From NCBI GenBank assembly GCA_938009755.1, contig CALLIL010000083.1:1-43729 (forward strand): a stretch of 43,729 nt of DNA, written 5' to 3'. The notes below the pieces were generated by a model. That model saw only the letters and a program-made list of their open reading frames with translations. It did not search any database and was not told the DNA's origin. Shown one piece after another: positions 25,935 to 34,931 of the stretch. The stretch's first letter is position 1; the number at the start of each line of letters is the position of its first letter. Source of the stretch: an uncultured Marinomonas sp. (GTDB taxonomy: Bacteria > Pseudomonadota > Gammaproteobacteria > Pseudomonadales > Marinomonadaceae). A program made the translations under genes and the position numbers.

Positions 25935-26807
25935 ATGAACTTTGATCAGCTAAAAACCTTCTTATGGGTCGCTAAACTGGGCGGATTACGCCGAGCTGCC
26001 AATGAAATGAACTTGTCTCAACCTGCGATTTCCGCTCGCATAAGCGCACTAGAGGAAGAGTTAGGCGTGGCACTTTTTGAGCGCCAAAAAACCGGCGTCG
26101 TGTTGACCAAAGAAGGCTTACTCCTGCGCACTCATGCGGAGAAAATAGAGTCTTATTTGGAACAGATCAAAGACGAACTGACACCAAATGAAGAAATCAA
26201 AGGCGTCATTCGTATCGGTGTCGCGGAAACCATTGCACAATCGTGGTTATCGGACTTTTTAACCGCGTTGAGAAACCGTTATCCAAAACTTATTGTGGAA
26301 TTATCAGTAGACATCACCATTAGCCTAAGAGACCAATTGCTTAGTCGGCATCTGGATTTGGCTTTTCTTATGGGACCTTTAGCAGAAGGCAATGTGGAAA
26401 ACATCACTTTGCCAACGTTCGAACTGGCTTGGTTTTGCAGTATCAATGAAGAACACGCTGAGCCTTCACAATCCCCTATTATCTCGTTTTCACGCTTGTC
26501 GCGCCCTTATCATGATTTGACCTCAGAGCTCATGCATCGATACGGCTCCGTAGGACAAATTTTCCCTTCAACCTCGTTATCCACCAGCTTTGAAATGGTG
26601 GCTTCTGGTATCGGTATCGGCGCGTTACCAACACAATTGGCGCAACGTTTTATCAACGACAAGCGCATCAAACCCTTTGATCCGGGATGGATGCCGAAAG
26701 ACTTGCTCTTTACCGCCTCTTACTTAAATGACCCTCGCTCAGAAATCGTGCACAAAGCAGCGTGCTTGGCAGAAGAAGTCGCCAACCAATACACAAAAAA
26801 AGAATAG
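25935..26807 (+). CDS. LysR-family regulator of the TRAP-amidase operon
   Basis: A 290-residue LysR regulator from the ATG at 25935 (MNFDQLKTFLWVAKLGGLRRAANEMNLSQPAISARISALEEELG), which fits the family N-terminus and has AAGGTGG upstream. A longer frame from 25821 is open but begins with non-conserved residues. It diverges from dctP with 195 bases between starts, so it probably controls the five-gene transport and amidase operon. The effector is unknown. Confidence 0.92.
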   Translation: MNFDQLKTFLWVAKLGGLRRAANEMNLSQPAISARISALEEELGVALFERQKTGVVLTKEGLLLRTHAEKIESYLEQIKDELTPNEEIKGVIRIGVAETIAQSWLSDFLTALRNRYPKLIVELSVDITISLRDQLLSRHLDLAFLMGPLAEGNVENITLPTFELAWFCSINEEHAEPSQSPIISFSRLSRPYHDLTSELMHRYGSVGQIFPSTSLSTSFEMVASGIGIGALPTQLAQRFINDKRIKPFDPGWMPKDLLFTASYLNDPRSEIVHKAACLAEEVANQYTKKE

Positions 26808-26870
26808 GTTTCGTTACGCACCTTAAATGAGGTTACAAAACTTGCTTATCCCGTTGCTATTTATCCGCGC

Positions 26871-28583
26871 TTATTTATCAAGCAGGAGCAGCGCAATAAT
26901 CAATGACAGCAACAAGGACACACCTTGCCAAAACATCACTGGGTTTCTTTGTATCAAAGGTGTTTTTATGCGATTCAAAAAGGCTTTGTTAGGATGATGA
27001 AGGTCGTAGATAAATTCAGATAAAGTGTCGTAGCGTTTTTGTGGATTGATCTGCACCGATTTTTGTATGGCGTCGTCAATCCAAACTGGCCACTCTGAAT
27101 CGTCGTTTATCAAACTTAAGTAGTTGAATTTTCGTTGCGCTGAAATGCTACGCGCTTGCGAAATACTCGGCGGATAAGGGAATTTATCACCCGACAGCAT
27201 TTGATAAGCGATCACGCCAAGAGCATAAATATCGGATTTTGCCGTGCCTGCGTGACCTAAAAAGTATTCTGGCGCCGAGTAACGCATGGTGCCTTTTAAT
27301 TGCTCATCGTCTTCACTGCTGACGCCAGCAATAAACGTGGAACCAAAATCGATGATTTTGACTGTATTCGTGTCGTCTATCATGACGTTGGCTGGACGAA
27401 TGTCTTGATGAATCATTTCTTGTCGATGAAATGCCTGCAACCCTTTGGCTATTTGCGAAATGATATTACGCACTTGCTCAAGACTCGGCTTAGGATTGTC
27501 TATCATCCACTGAGCAAGGGATTTGCCTTCTAAGTATTCGGTCACTATGTACAAATAATTGCGTTTTCGTGGCGGCTCTATCGCTTTCACCACATGAGGA
27601 TTGGTCACGCGCTTCGCGATCCAATCTTCCATCATAAAACTTTCGAGGTAGGCTAAATCACCCCCTAGCTCCGTCGATGGGACTTTTAAGGCAACCGTTT
27701 GTTGTGTTTCGGTATCGCGAGCTAAAAAGACATGACTGCGCCCACTCACATAAATCGGACGAATGATGTCGTATCCATCCAATGTCATTCGGGCGGATAA
27801 CGCAGGCGGCAAAGGCAAACCACTGATTTGTTGTTGGACTTCGTCCAATTGATAGTTTGGCAGCTGATTGACTTTCACCAACTGCACGCTCAGGTTATCG
27901 TCACTGCCCGCTTCCATCGCTAAGGCAATAATGTGATCAGCTGCGCCTTCTAGCGTGGGTGAACCTTCAATAGACGACTGGATTTGTGTCGCACTGACAA
28001 ATTCATAAACACCGTCTGTCGCCAAAATAAAGACGTCACCTTGTGACACAGAGACCGTGTGATAATCGATTTCCAAGATTTGCTCTATGCCTAAAGCACG
28101 AGTGAGATAACTCACCTCTTCTGAAACGATACGACGGTGATCTTGTGTGAGTTGCTCTAAAGAAGAGCCAACCAAGCGATACACTCGGCTGTCACCAGAG
28201 TGGAAAATATGCGCGCTGTTTGATTTCAGTATTAAGGCACTAAACGTACACACATAGCCTTTGTCTTTATCAAACCGATACGGACTGTTTTGAGTTTGCC
28301 CATAAAGCCAAGCATTGATCGACTTCATGACTTTTTGACCCGAGGTTTTCACTGACCAAGCATCACTTGTGCAGTAATAATCTTCAAGAAAGCTGGTGAT
28401 CGCCGTTTGGCTAGCAATTTGACTGACGCTACTGGAGCTGATGCCATCAGCAATCGCAACCACGACGCCTTTCGCACTCAACAAAGGTTCCGTCGGAACA
28501 TGACTGCCAACATAGTCTTGGTTAATTGGCTTGCGGCCTTTGCTTGTCGCACTACCAATACTAACGCTGAGCGGCTTGTTCAT
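26871..28583 (-). CDS. Fused PP2C phosphatase / Ser-Thr protein kinase with C-terminal membrane anchor
   Basis: A 570-residue bifunctional signalling protein. Residues 1-237 form a PP2C-type phosphatase with metal-binding D23, D46 and G47, HSGDSRVYR, D190 in ATDGVYE and DD at 228-229. Residues 270-540 form a Hanks-type kinase with K300 in VALKVP, the catalytic loop H392-Q393-D394-IRPANV and the DFG at 412-414. The loop has Gln for the usual Arg and Arg for the usual Lys, so activity may differ from standard kinases. The end (about 548-568) is a single membrane helix. Relatives accompany nitrate or nitrite assimilation genes; here the upstream neighbour is a formate/nitrite-family channel. Confidence 0.93.
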   Translation of the reverse strand: MNKPLSVSIGSATSKGRKPINQDYVGSHVPTEPLLSAKGVVVAIADGISSSSVSQIASQTAITSFLEDYYCTSDAWSVKTSGQKVMKSINAWLYGQTQNSPYRFDKDKGYVCTFSALILKSNSAHIFHSGDSRVYRLVGSSLEQLTQDHRRIVSEEVSYLTRALGIEQILEIDYHTVSVSQGDVFILATDGVYEFVSATQIQSSIEGSPTLEGAADHIIALAMEAGSDDNLSVQLVKVNQLPNYQLDEVQQQISGLPLPPALSARMTLDGYDIIRPIYVSGRSHVFLARDTETQQTVALKVPSTELGGDLAYLESFMMEDWIAKRVTNPHVVKAIEPPRKRNYLYIVTEYLEGKSLAQWMIDNPKPSLEQVRNIISQIAKGLQAFHRQEMIHQDIRPANVMIDDTNTVKIIDFGSTFIAGVSSEDDEQLKGTMRYSAPEYFLGHAGTAKSDIYALGVIAYQMLSGDKFPYPPSISQARSISAQRKFNYLSLINDDSEWPVWIDDAIQKSVQINPQKRYDTLSEFIYDLHHPNKAFLNRIKTPLIQRNPVMFWQGVSLLLSLIIALLLLDK

Positions 28584-28632
28584 AAGGTTCCCTTTATTAT
28601 CATGGCACTCTACAACCTAGCTTTCTAAAAAG

Positions 28633-28662
28633 AAAAAGCTCCGCTGCCAATGGCAACAGAGC
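28633..28662 (-). terminator. Terminator after the FNT channel gene
   Basis: Read on the minus strand, GCTCTGTTGCCA / TGGCAGCGGAGC form a stem with two G-U pairs around a small loop, followed by five T residues. It separates the channel gene from the kinase-phosphatase gene. Confidence 0.75.
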
Positions 28663-28729
28663 GTTTCAGTCTATCAAGTTTTCATCAAAGATGAAGCATT
28701 GACGCTTAGAAGACTTATTCGTATCTTCC

Positions 28730-29542
28730 TTAAGCTAATTTACGCGCTTTCGCTGTTTTCACATGCGTGTAGTACAACGGTAAACCAACCAGCAACAGAC
28801 CACCCGCTAAGTTACCTAATACCGTTGGTAATTCGTTCCATACAAGATAATCAACAAAGGTGAATTCTCCGCCCATAATCATAGAGAATGGGAACAAGAA
28901 CATGTTTACAATGGAATGCTCAAAGCCCATGTAGAAGAACAACATAACAGGCATCCACATGGCCGCCATTTTCGCCCCCGCTGACGTAGAAATCATCGCG
29001 CCAACCACACCCATAGACACCATCCAGTTACACAACATGCCACGGATAAAAATAGTGAACCAACCAGAAACACCGTGTTCTTGGTAGCCTAATGTTCGGG
29101 ACTCACCAATGGTGCTTACTTTTGCCGCAATGGCTCCGCCGTCCGTGTTGTAGCCGTAGGTGAAAATAAACGACATAAAGAAAGCCGTGGTCAATGCGCC
29201 CGCAAAATTACCAATGAAAACCAAGCCCCAGTTTCGCAATACTTGCCCCGGCGTTACACCTGGACGCTTGTCTAACAGCGCCAAAGGCACCAATGTAAAT
29301 ACGCCCGTCAGCAAATCAAACTTCATTAAATAAAGCATGATAAAACCAACTGGAAACAGAATAGAACCCAAAATAGGGTTGCCTGTTTTAGTAATGACCG
29401 TAATGGCAAAACAGGCCGCCAAGCCTAAAATTGCCCCCGCCATAAACGCACGAATTAACGTGTCTTTTAATGACATGTACACTTTCTGTTCGCCAGAATC
29501 GACCATTTTGGTCACGAATTCACTTGGTTCTATATACGCCAT
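28730..29542 (-). CDS. Formate/nitrite transporter (FNT) family channel
   Basis: A 270-residue inner-membrane protein with six helices of the FocA/NirC family, which form pentameric channels for formate, nitrite or hydrosulfide. The key pore histidine lies in GFEHSIVNMF, and NWMVSMGVVGA is also typical. A NirC-like nitrite role is favoured by the nearby cyanase and the kinase-phosphatase, but formate cannot be excluded. It has a GAGAGGAC ribosome binding site and lies 78 bases after cynS on the same strand. Confidence 0.93.
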   Translation of the reverse strand: MAYIEPSEFVTKMVDSGEQKVYMSLKDTLIRAFMAGAILGLAACFAITVITKTGNPILGSILFPVGFIMLYLMKFDLLTGVFTLVPLALLDKRPGVTPGQVLRNWGLVFIGNFAGALTTAFFMSFIFTYGYNTDGGAIAAKVSTIGESRTLGYQEHGVSGWFTIFIRGMLCNWMVSMGVVGAMISTSAGAKMAAMWMPVMLFFYMGFEHSIVNMFLFPFSMIMGGEFTFVDYLVWNELPTVLGNLAGGLLLVGLPLYYTHVKTAKARKLA

Positions 29543-29580
29543 AACGTCCTCTCTTTTTAAGATTTTATGTTTTCAATGGG

Positions 29581-29619
29581 TTCGTTCTATGTGTTCGTTC
29601 TATGTGTTCATTCTGTGTG
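29581..29619. repeat. Three-copy 13-base tandem repeat
   Basis: TTCGTTCTATGTG occurs at 29581-29593 and 29594-29606, and a variant TTCATTCTGTGTG at 29607-29619. The array ends one base before the cynS stop codon complement, in the gap between cynS and the FNT channel gene. Confidence 0.9.
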
Positions 29620-29620
29620 C

Positions 29621-30061
29621 TTACCAAGATTTATACGGTAGAAATTTCCCGTTTAGCGTTAGCACAACACGATCCCCTTTTGGGTTTTCTTCTTTTTCCA
29701 CCGACATGGAAAAATCAATCGCGCTCATAATGCCGTCGCCAAATTTTTCTTGGATAACTTCTTTCAAGGTAGGACCGTAGACACCAACGACTTCGTACAA
29801 TCGGTAAATCAACGGATCTTGTGGGATCGTTTGATCCCATGTTTTGGTTGGGTATTCCATCAAGACGGACTTGGCTTCTGCTGGCAAGCCCAAAAATGCC
29901 ACCAATTTATCCGCTACATCTTCCGTGCAACTGTTCATTCCTAAACAAGCAGAAGTGATCCAGACATCGGTCATGCCAACGGCTTCTCCGATGGCTTCCC
30001 ATGAGAGTTCTCTCTCTTTCTTAATCGTAAAAATTGCTTCTGTTACGTCAATTTTTTTCAT
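29621..30061 (-). CDS. cynS: Cyanate hydratase (cyanase)
   Basis: A 146-residue cyanase that converts cyanate and bicarbonate to ammonia and CO2, working as a decamer. The start is the ATG at 30061 with GGAGAG upstream; an in-frame TTG before it overlies that site. The N-terminal half is helix-turn-helix-like. The catalytic Arg and Glu lie in PLIYRLYEVVGVYG and the catalytic Ser in GIMSAIDF, as in the E. coli enzyme (R96, E99, S122). With the FNT channel downstream it suggests nitrogen scavenging. No cynT or cynX is adjacent. Confidence 0.96.
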   Translation of the reverse strand: MKKIDVTEAIFTIKKERELSWEAIGEAVGMTDVWITSACLGMNSCTEDVADKLVAFLGLPAEAKSVLMEYPTKTWDQTIPQDPLIYRLYEVVGVYGPTLKEVIQEKFGDGIMSAIDFSMSVEKEENPKGDRVVLTLNGKFLPYKSW

Positions 30062-30147
30062 CTTTCTCTCCAAGGTGCTATCAAAAGCACTGCACTAGGC
30101 TGATTTGAGTATCGAAAAATAAAAAATACGCTCCGTTCTGCACATTA

Positions 30148-30360
30148 ATGGCTACGATTCGCGGAGTAGAAACTGACAATATAGGCGTTTTAGAAAAAGG
30201 GATTTGGATAGACACACGCCTTCCCATTAGCCTTCCTAAAAAGGAACCTAATCAGAGACTACTGTACGAGACAGTAGCGGGCGACGTTGCCATTAATGAC
30301 GCTGACCGACGTTGGTCAACAAAGCAGTTAATACAGACTCGTATTAATCTCAAAAAATAG
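30148..30360 (+). CDS. Possible small hypothetical protein
   Basis: A 70-codon open frame divergent from cynS. The product (MATIRGVETDNIGVLEKGIW...) is not recognised, and no good ribosome binding site is visible. It could be a remnant or chance. The rest of the 30062-30570 interval is AT-rich and shows a short GTGCT/AGCAC hairpin at 30075-30090 in the cynS leader but nothing else I can name. Confidence 0.25.
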   Translation: MATIRGVETDNIGVLEKGIWIDTRLPISLPKKEPNQRLLYETVAGDVAINDADRRWSTKQLIQTRINLKK

Positions 30361-30570
30361 AGCAAAAGCAGTGCCAACAACTTGCACGTTTTTAAAACGC
30401 AGTTAACTTTAGCTTTATACAATTGATTTTAATGATATTTTTTTCTTGTTTTTTTGAGTTCATTTTCGCTACATGTAAAACAAAGAACGTTTTTAATAAA
30501 AAATGACACTTAAAATGACACACACTGCACCGGTACTATGCACTAAACACTTGCACTCAAAAAAAAGCGG

Positions 30571-31470
30571 TTAAAAGTATTCACTCTTTGCCTGATAAGC
30601 TTGCTTTAGATGCTCTATCAATCGTTTTAGTTTTTCTGGAAGGTATTTAGTAAAAGGATAAATGGCGTAAACACCCAGCTCCCGTGGCTTATAGTGGGTT
30701 AGTATCGGAACCAAGGAGCCTTTCTGGATGTCTTCGTAGACACAGCAACGTGGCACATAGACAATGCCGAAGCCAGCCAAAGCGGCTTTTCGTAACGCTT
30801 GTGCATTGTTTGTTGCCAGATTACCGCTAATACGCACGCTTTCTTCTTTGCCATTTTTAGTAAACCGCCAATCAAACGAGCCTTTCGCCTGATACGTATA
30901 CGCAAGGCAATTGTGCTCTTTCAACGCCTCTAGGTTTTGTGGCTCGCCGTGTATTTCGAGGTAGCTTGGAGAGCAGCACACAACCCAATTCGATTGAATT
31001 AAGGGTTTCGCAATCAGGCTAGAGTCCTCCAACGCGCCAGTTCGTATCGCCAAATCCAACCCTTCTCCAATCAAGTCCACAAAGTCATTTTCAAGTCGCA
31101 TATCGACGGTGATATTTGGGTATTTTTGACAGAACACTGCAATGGCCTCTGCCAAGAGCAATTCTCCTGAAATAGTTGGCACGGACATTCTGATATTGCC
31201 AGACAATCCTTGGCTGAATGCAGACACAGAGTCAATCGCGTCATTGACTTGGCCTTCTATATTTTTAGCGTGCTGATACAAATTCTCACCCGCTTCGGTG
31301 AGGCTTAAGCGCCTTGTCGTACGATGAATAAGTTGCACACCCAAAGACTGTTCCAGCTTGCTAATTCTTTTGCTTAAGGCTGGCGTAGACAGACCAACTT
31401 GGTGTGCCGCTTTATTGAAAGACCCCATGTCGGCGACACTGACAAAAAGAGAAAGATCCGCTGCATTCAT
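30571..31470 (-). CDS. LysR-family regulator divergent from lldD-like gene
   Basis: A 299-residue LysR protein: N-terminal helix-turn-helix (FVSVADMGSFNKAAHQVGLSTPALSKRISKLEQSLG) and an effector domain. It is of the CrgA/DmlR-like subgroup (IRMSVPTISGELLLAEAI, DLAIRTGALEDSSLIAKPL). It is divergent from the FMN-dependent hydroxyacid dehydrogenase gene, which it probably controls. Confidence 0.92.
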   Translation of the reverse strand: MNAADLSLFVSVADMGSFNKAAHQVGLSTPALSKRISKLEQSLGVQLIHRTTRRLSLTEAGENLYQHAKNIEGQVNDAIDSVSAFSQGLSGNIRMSVPTISGELLLAEAIAVFCQKYPNITVDMRLENDFVDLIGEGLDLAIRTGALEDSSLIAKPLIQSNWVVCCSPSYLEIHGEPQNLEALKEHNCLAYTYQAKGSFDWRFTKNGKEESVRISGNLATNNAQALRKAALAGFGIVYVPRCCVYEDIQKGSLVPILTHYKPRELGVYAIYPFTKYLPEKLKRLIEHLKQAYQAKSEYF

Positions 31471-31513
31471 TACATTACACCGTTTTAAGAAAGAGTTTAT
31501 TAATTTGTGTCGT

Positions 31514-31566
31514 ATTTATCATAAATGAAACTCGGTCTATAGTGATATGAAATAAATAGATTTCAT
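31514..31566. promoter_or_regulatory. Two dyads upstream of the lldD-like gene
   Basis: ATTTATCATAAAT (31514-31526) is a 13-base palindrome. ATGAAAT...ATTTCAT (31547-31553 and 31560-31566) is a second dyad with a 6-base centre that fits the LysR T-N11-A pattern. Both lie between divergent genes. Confidence 0.5.
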
Positions 31567-31583
31567 TAAAAGGAACACCACTT

Positions 31584-32732
31584 ATGCGCCTTAAAGACTG
31601 TCACAATTTCCATGATTTTCGCCTCTTAGCTAAGAAGCGCTTACCTGGACCAATTTTCAATTACATTGATGGTGGCTCCGATGACGAATCCACTTATCGA
31701 CGTAATACCGCTGCGTTTGAGACTTGTGATTTATTGCCAAGCGTTTTAACTGGCGTAAAAGACGTCGACCTTTCTGTCACTGTCATGGGACAAAAACTCG
31801 ATCTACCAATCTATTGTTCACCTACCGCCCTACAACGTTTATTTCATCATGATGGTGAACGAGCAGTGGCAAGTGCCGCTGAAAAATACGGCACCATGTT
31901 TGGGGTTTCTTCCCTTGGCACAGTCAGCATGGAAGACATCGCCAAACAAACAACAACGCCTCAGGTTTATCAGTTCTACTTCCACAAAGACCGTGAACTG
32001 AATCGCGCCATGATGCAAAGAGCGAAAGATTCGGGTGTTCAAGTAATGATGCTAACGGTGGATTCCATTACGGGCGGTAATCGCGAGCGAGATTTGCGCA
32101 CCGGTTTTTCCATTCCCTTTCGTTTAAATTTCAGCGGCCTACTGCAATTTATTATGAAACCAATGTGGGGGATCAACTACGTCACTCACGAAAAATTCCG
32201 TTTGCCTCAACTCGAAGAACACGTCGATATGGGAAATGGTGCTACGTCGATTGGCGATTACTTTACCAACATGCTCGACCCTTCAATGAACTGGGACGAT
32301 GTGGCCGAAATGGTGAAATTTTGGGATGGTGAATTTTGTTTAAAAGGCATCATGAGTCGAGAAGATGCGCGAAAAGCTGTCGAAATAGGCTGTACTGGCG
32401 TGATTATCTCCAATCATGGTGGCCGACAACTAGACGGCTCACGCAGCTCATTTGACCAATTAGCAGAAATTGTCGATGAAGTGGGCAATGAAATAGACGT
32501 GATTTTTGACAGTGGCGTGCAACGTGGCACACACGTTTTAAAAGCCTTGTCTTTGGGCGCAAAAGCGGTCGGAATTGGCAGAATGTATCTTTATCCTTTG
32601 GCCGCCGCAGGGCAACCGGGCGTTGAAAGAGCACTAGGCTTAATGAAGTCCGAACTCGAACGAGACATGAAATTAATGGGAAAAACCTCTATCAATCAAC
32701 TTAACAGAGAGAATTTACGTTTTAGAAATTAG
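31584..32732 (+). CDS. lldD: FMN-dependent L-lactate/alpha-hydroxyacid dehydrogenase
   Basis: A 382-residue TIM-barrel flavoenzyme of the LldD/glycolate oxidase family that oxidises an L-2-hydroxyacid to the 2-ketoacid and passes electrons to quinone or oxygen. Active-site residues are visible: Y27, D160, K254, H278 and R281 (SNHGGRQLDG). The FMN phosphate region is DSGVQRGTHVLKALSLGAKAVGIGR. L-lactate is the likely substrate, but glycolate or mandelate-like acids are possible. It stands alone with a divergent LysR gene, without lactate permease. Confidence 0.88.
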   Translation: MRLKDCHNFHDFRLLAKKRLPGPIFNYIDGGSDDESTYRRNTAAFETCDLLPSVLTGVKDVDLSVTVMGQKLDLPIYCSPTALQRLFHHDGERAVASAAEKYGTMFGVSSLGTVSMEDIAKQTTTPQVYQFYFHKDRELNRAMMQRAKDSGVQVMMLTVDSITGGNRERDLRTGFSIPFRLNFSGLLQFIMKPMWGINYVTHEKFRLPQLEEHVDMGNGATSIGDYFTNMLDPSMNWDDVAEMVKFWDGEFCLKGIMSREDARKAVEIGCTGVIISNHGGRQLDGSRSSFDQLAEIVDEVGNEIDVIFDSGVQRGTHVLKALSLGAKAVGIGRMYLYPLAAAGQPGVERALGLMKSELERDMKLMGKTSINQLNRENLRFRN

Positions 32733-32740
32733 CGCCCAAT

Positions 32741-32775
32741 AAAAAGCCAGTCACTCAATGAGCCACTGGCTTTTT
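32741..32775. terminator. Bidirectional terminator between lldD and MCP gene
   Basis: AAAAAGCCAGT / ACTGGCTTTTT arms surround a 13-base loop. They lie between convergent genes. Confidence 0.88.
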
Positions 32776-32815
32776 ATATTTGATCGTTTCTACGCCCTTT
32801 TTAGAGCCTCAACGA

Positions 32816-34729
32816 TTAAAGTTTAAACTTACCAATCAAACTACTCAGATTCTTATTTACTTCCGAGATCTTACGAACTTCTTCAAATTGGTTACTGCCA
32901 ATTGCTGACAGCTTCTCCACCATACCATGAAGTTCTGTGATGTTTTGACTCACAGTTTGAATGACTCGGCTTTGTTCTTCTGCAGAGTTAGAAATTTCCG
33001 AGTTCATTTGGTTAATGCCCGTAATGTGCTCATTCAATGCTTGTAATATATCAGACACCGCTTCTGCACTATCTACCGTCACCTGACAGGTTGTCTGGGT
33101 ATTTGTAATCGCTGACACAACACCACTGGCTTCTTTTTGCAGGCTGGTAATTGCATCCCCGATTTCAGTGGTGCTGACTTGTGTACGACTTGCTAACGCA
33201 CGCACCTCATCGGCCACCACGGCAAACCCCCTGCCTTGTTCGCCAGCGCGAGCCGCTTCAATAGACGCATTCAATGCCAATAAGTTGGTTTGCTCGGCAA
33301 TGCCACCAATCACTTCAACGATAGATTGGATATTACCTGTTGCCTCATCCATGTGTTTAACATTGTTCGCCGCTTGCAAGATTTCATTTGCCAATTGAGC
33401 AATCTGTACCTGTGACTGCTGGATTTTTTCATTGGCGTTGTTACTGCTGGATTTTGCATCGTTTGCAGAATTCGCTGCTTCCGTAGAATTATCAGACACC
33501 ATCATGGCAGAACTAGACAACTCTTCTACTGCGGCAACAATTTGTTCAGTCTCTGAAGCATGCTGAGACAACACAACTGAATTTTCTTCACTGTGAAGAT
33601 GTATATCCTCCACGCGTTCTGAAAGCTGTTCTGTCGCAACTCGCACTTCCTTCATCATGTTTTGAAGGTGCTCGATAAAAGCATTGATTCCGATTGCTAT
33701 GTGACCAATATCGTCTTTCGAATGTACTGCAAGACGCTGGGTAAGGTCACCATCTCCCTGAGACAAACCACTGATCAAAGTACGTAAAGACAAAATAGGC
33801 TTATAAATACGTTTCATCACTAGTAGTAAGATTAAAATCGAAATCGAAGAGGTGATGAGAAGAATCGTTACTAATTGCTCCGTGGCTTCGCGAACAGGCG
33901 CGTAGGCGGCCTCTTTATCGGTTGATAGAACGAAATACCATTCACCACCATTAATCAATTCAATCTTCTTCGTAAGAAAAAGCTTAGTGACACCTTGTAG
34001 ATCGTATTCAAAAGCCCCTGTTTGAGCCGCTAACAAATCGGCGGCAATGTCTTTAAATTCCGAATCAAAAAGGTTCTCTTTTTCAACCAACCCTTCAATT
34101 GTCGACGCTAAAATCAGACCACTTTTCTCAATAATAAAGCTAGGCGTATTCTCTTTTTCATTTAGCTCTTCCAATTTACTTTTTAAGTTTCCAAAGCGAA
34201 GATCAGCCAGCACTAAGCCTCCATTTAATGAGTGCATAACACCCACCATAGGATCGCCTTGCTTGGTGAAAAAAGGAGAACTTAAGGATAAACCAGATAC
34301 TTTTATACCTTCTTGGTACCAAGGTCGTGTTCTAGGGTCGTATTTTGATTTAATTCCAACGCCACCTGGAAAGGTTTTACTAGAAGGCTTTGAGGTATAA
34401 GAGGAACCATCATTAAAACCAAGAGTCAGTTTTGAAACACCACCCATTGGCGCTGATAACGCCAATAATTCTGGGTATTTTGCCACATCATTATTTTTTT
34501 CTAATACAGTAGCAAAACTAGAAACGGCTTCTTCGGCGCGTTTGAATAAATCTAAAATTTCATTCGATTCAGCGTTTAATGTGCCACGAATGTTTTCAAT
34601 TAATCGCCCTTCAACTTGCTCTTTCACCAGCTGATACGATAAGAAACCAACGATAGACAGAGATAACACCAATGAAATAACAACGGTAACAATGAGACTC
34701 GATTTAAAGCCTAACTGACTTTTTATCAT
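32816..34729 (-). CDS. Methyl-accepting chemotaxis protein, dCache-type sensor
   Basis: A 637-residue membrane chemoreceptor. A first helix (about 11-33) precedes a periplasmic sensor of about 250 residues with the dCache motif [11 protein letters not shown] and a later [16 protein letters not shown] second helix (about 285-305) leads to a HAMP domain and the signalling hairpin [35 protein letters not shown]. No C-terminal CheR-binding pentapeptide is present. dCache sensors often bind amino acids, amines or organic acids; the ligand is not visible. The next gene upstream is an asparaginase. Confidence 0.94.
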   Translation of the reverse strand: MIKSQLGFKSSLIVTVVISLVLSLSIVGFLSYQLVKEQVEGRLIENIRGTLNAESNEILDLFKRAEEAVSSFATVLEKNNDVAKYPELLALSAPMGGVSKLTLGFNDGSSYTSKPSSKTFPGGVGIKSKYDPRTRPWYQEGIKVSGLSLSSPFFTKQGDPMVGVMHSLNGGLVLADLRFGNLKSKLEELNEKENTPSFIIEKSGLILASTIEGLVEKENLFDSEFKDIAADLLAAQTGAFEYDLQGVTKLFLTKKIELINGGEWYFVLSTDKEAAYAPVREATEQLVTILLITSSISILILLLVMKRIYKPILSLRTLISGLSQGDGDLTQRLAVHSKDDIGHIAIGINAFIEHLQNMMKEVRVATEQLSERVEDIHLHSEENSVVLSQHASETEQIVAAVEELSSSAMMVSDNSTEAANSANDAKSSSNNANEKIQQSQVQIAQLANEILQAANNVKHMDEATGNIQSIVEVIGGIAEQTNLLALNASIEAARAGEQGRGFAVVADEVRALASRTQVSTTEIGDAITSLQKEASGVVSAITNTQTTCQVTVDSAEAVSDILQALNEHITGINQMNSEISNSAEEQSRVIQTVSQNITELHGMVEKLSAIGSNQFEEVRKISEVNKNLSSLIGKFKL

Positions 34730-34931
34730 GGCAACGACCTTCTTATTATAAGTAATAATGTATCCAGTACATTATCCTAATATAATGCCGCGCTAATAAT
34801 TACAGATGATTACAATATTTTACATTTGTTTTTCAATTCCGTACTTATGTCACTTTTTTATAAGGATAAAATCACCTTGTTATTGTTTTTTAAGTACTAT
34901 TTTGATGTGAAATAGCACTATTTTGACCGTT

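Noticed and set aside
34891-34916. Imperfect hairpin GTACTATTT/AAATAGCAC downstream of the asparaginase gene
   Set aside because: One mismatch, A/T-rich stem and no T-run; it is too weak to call a terminator.
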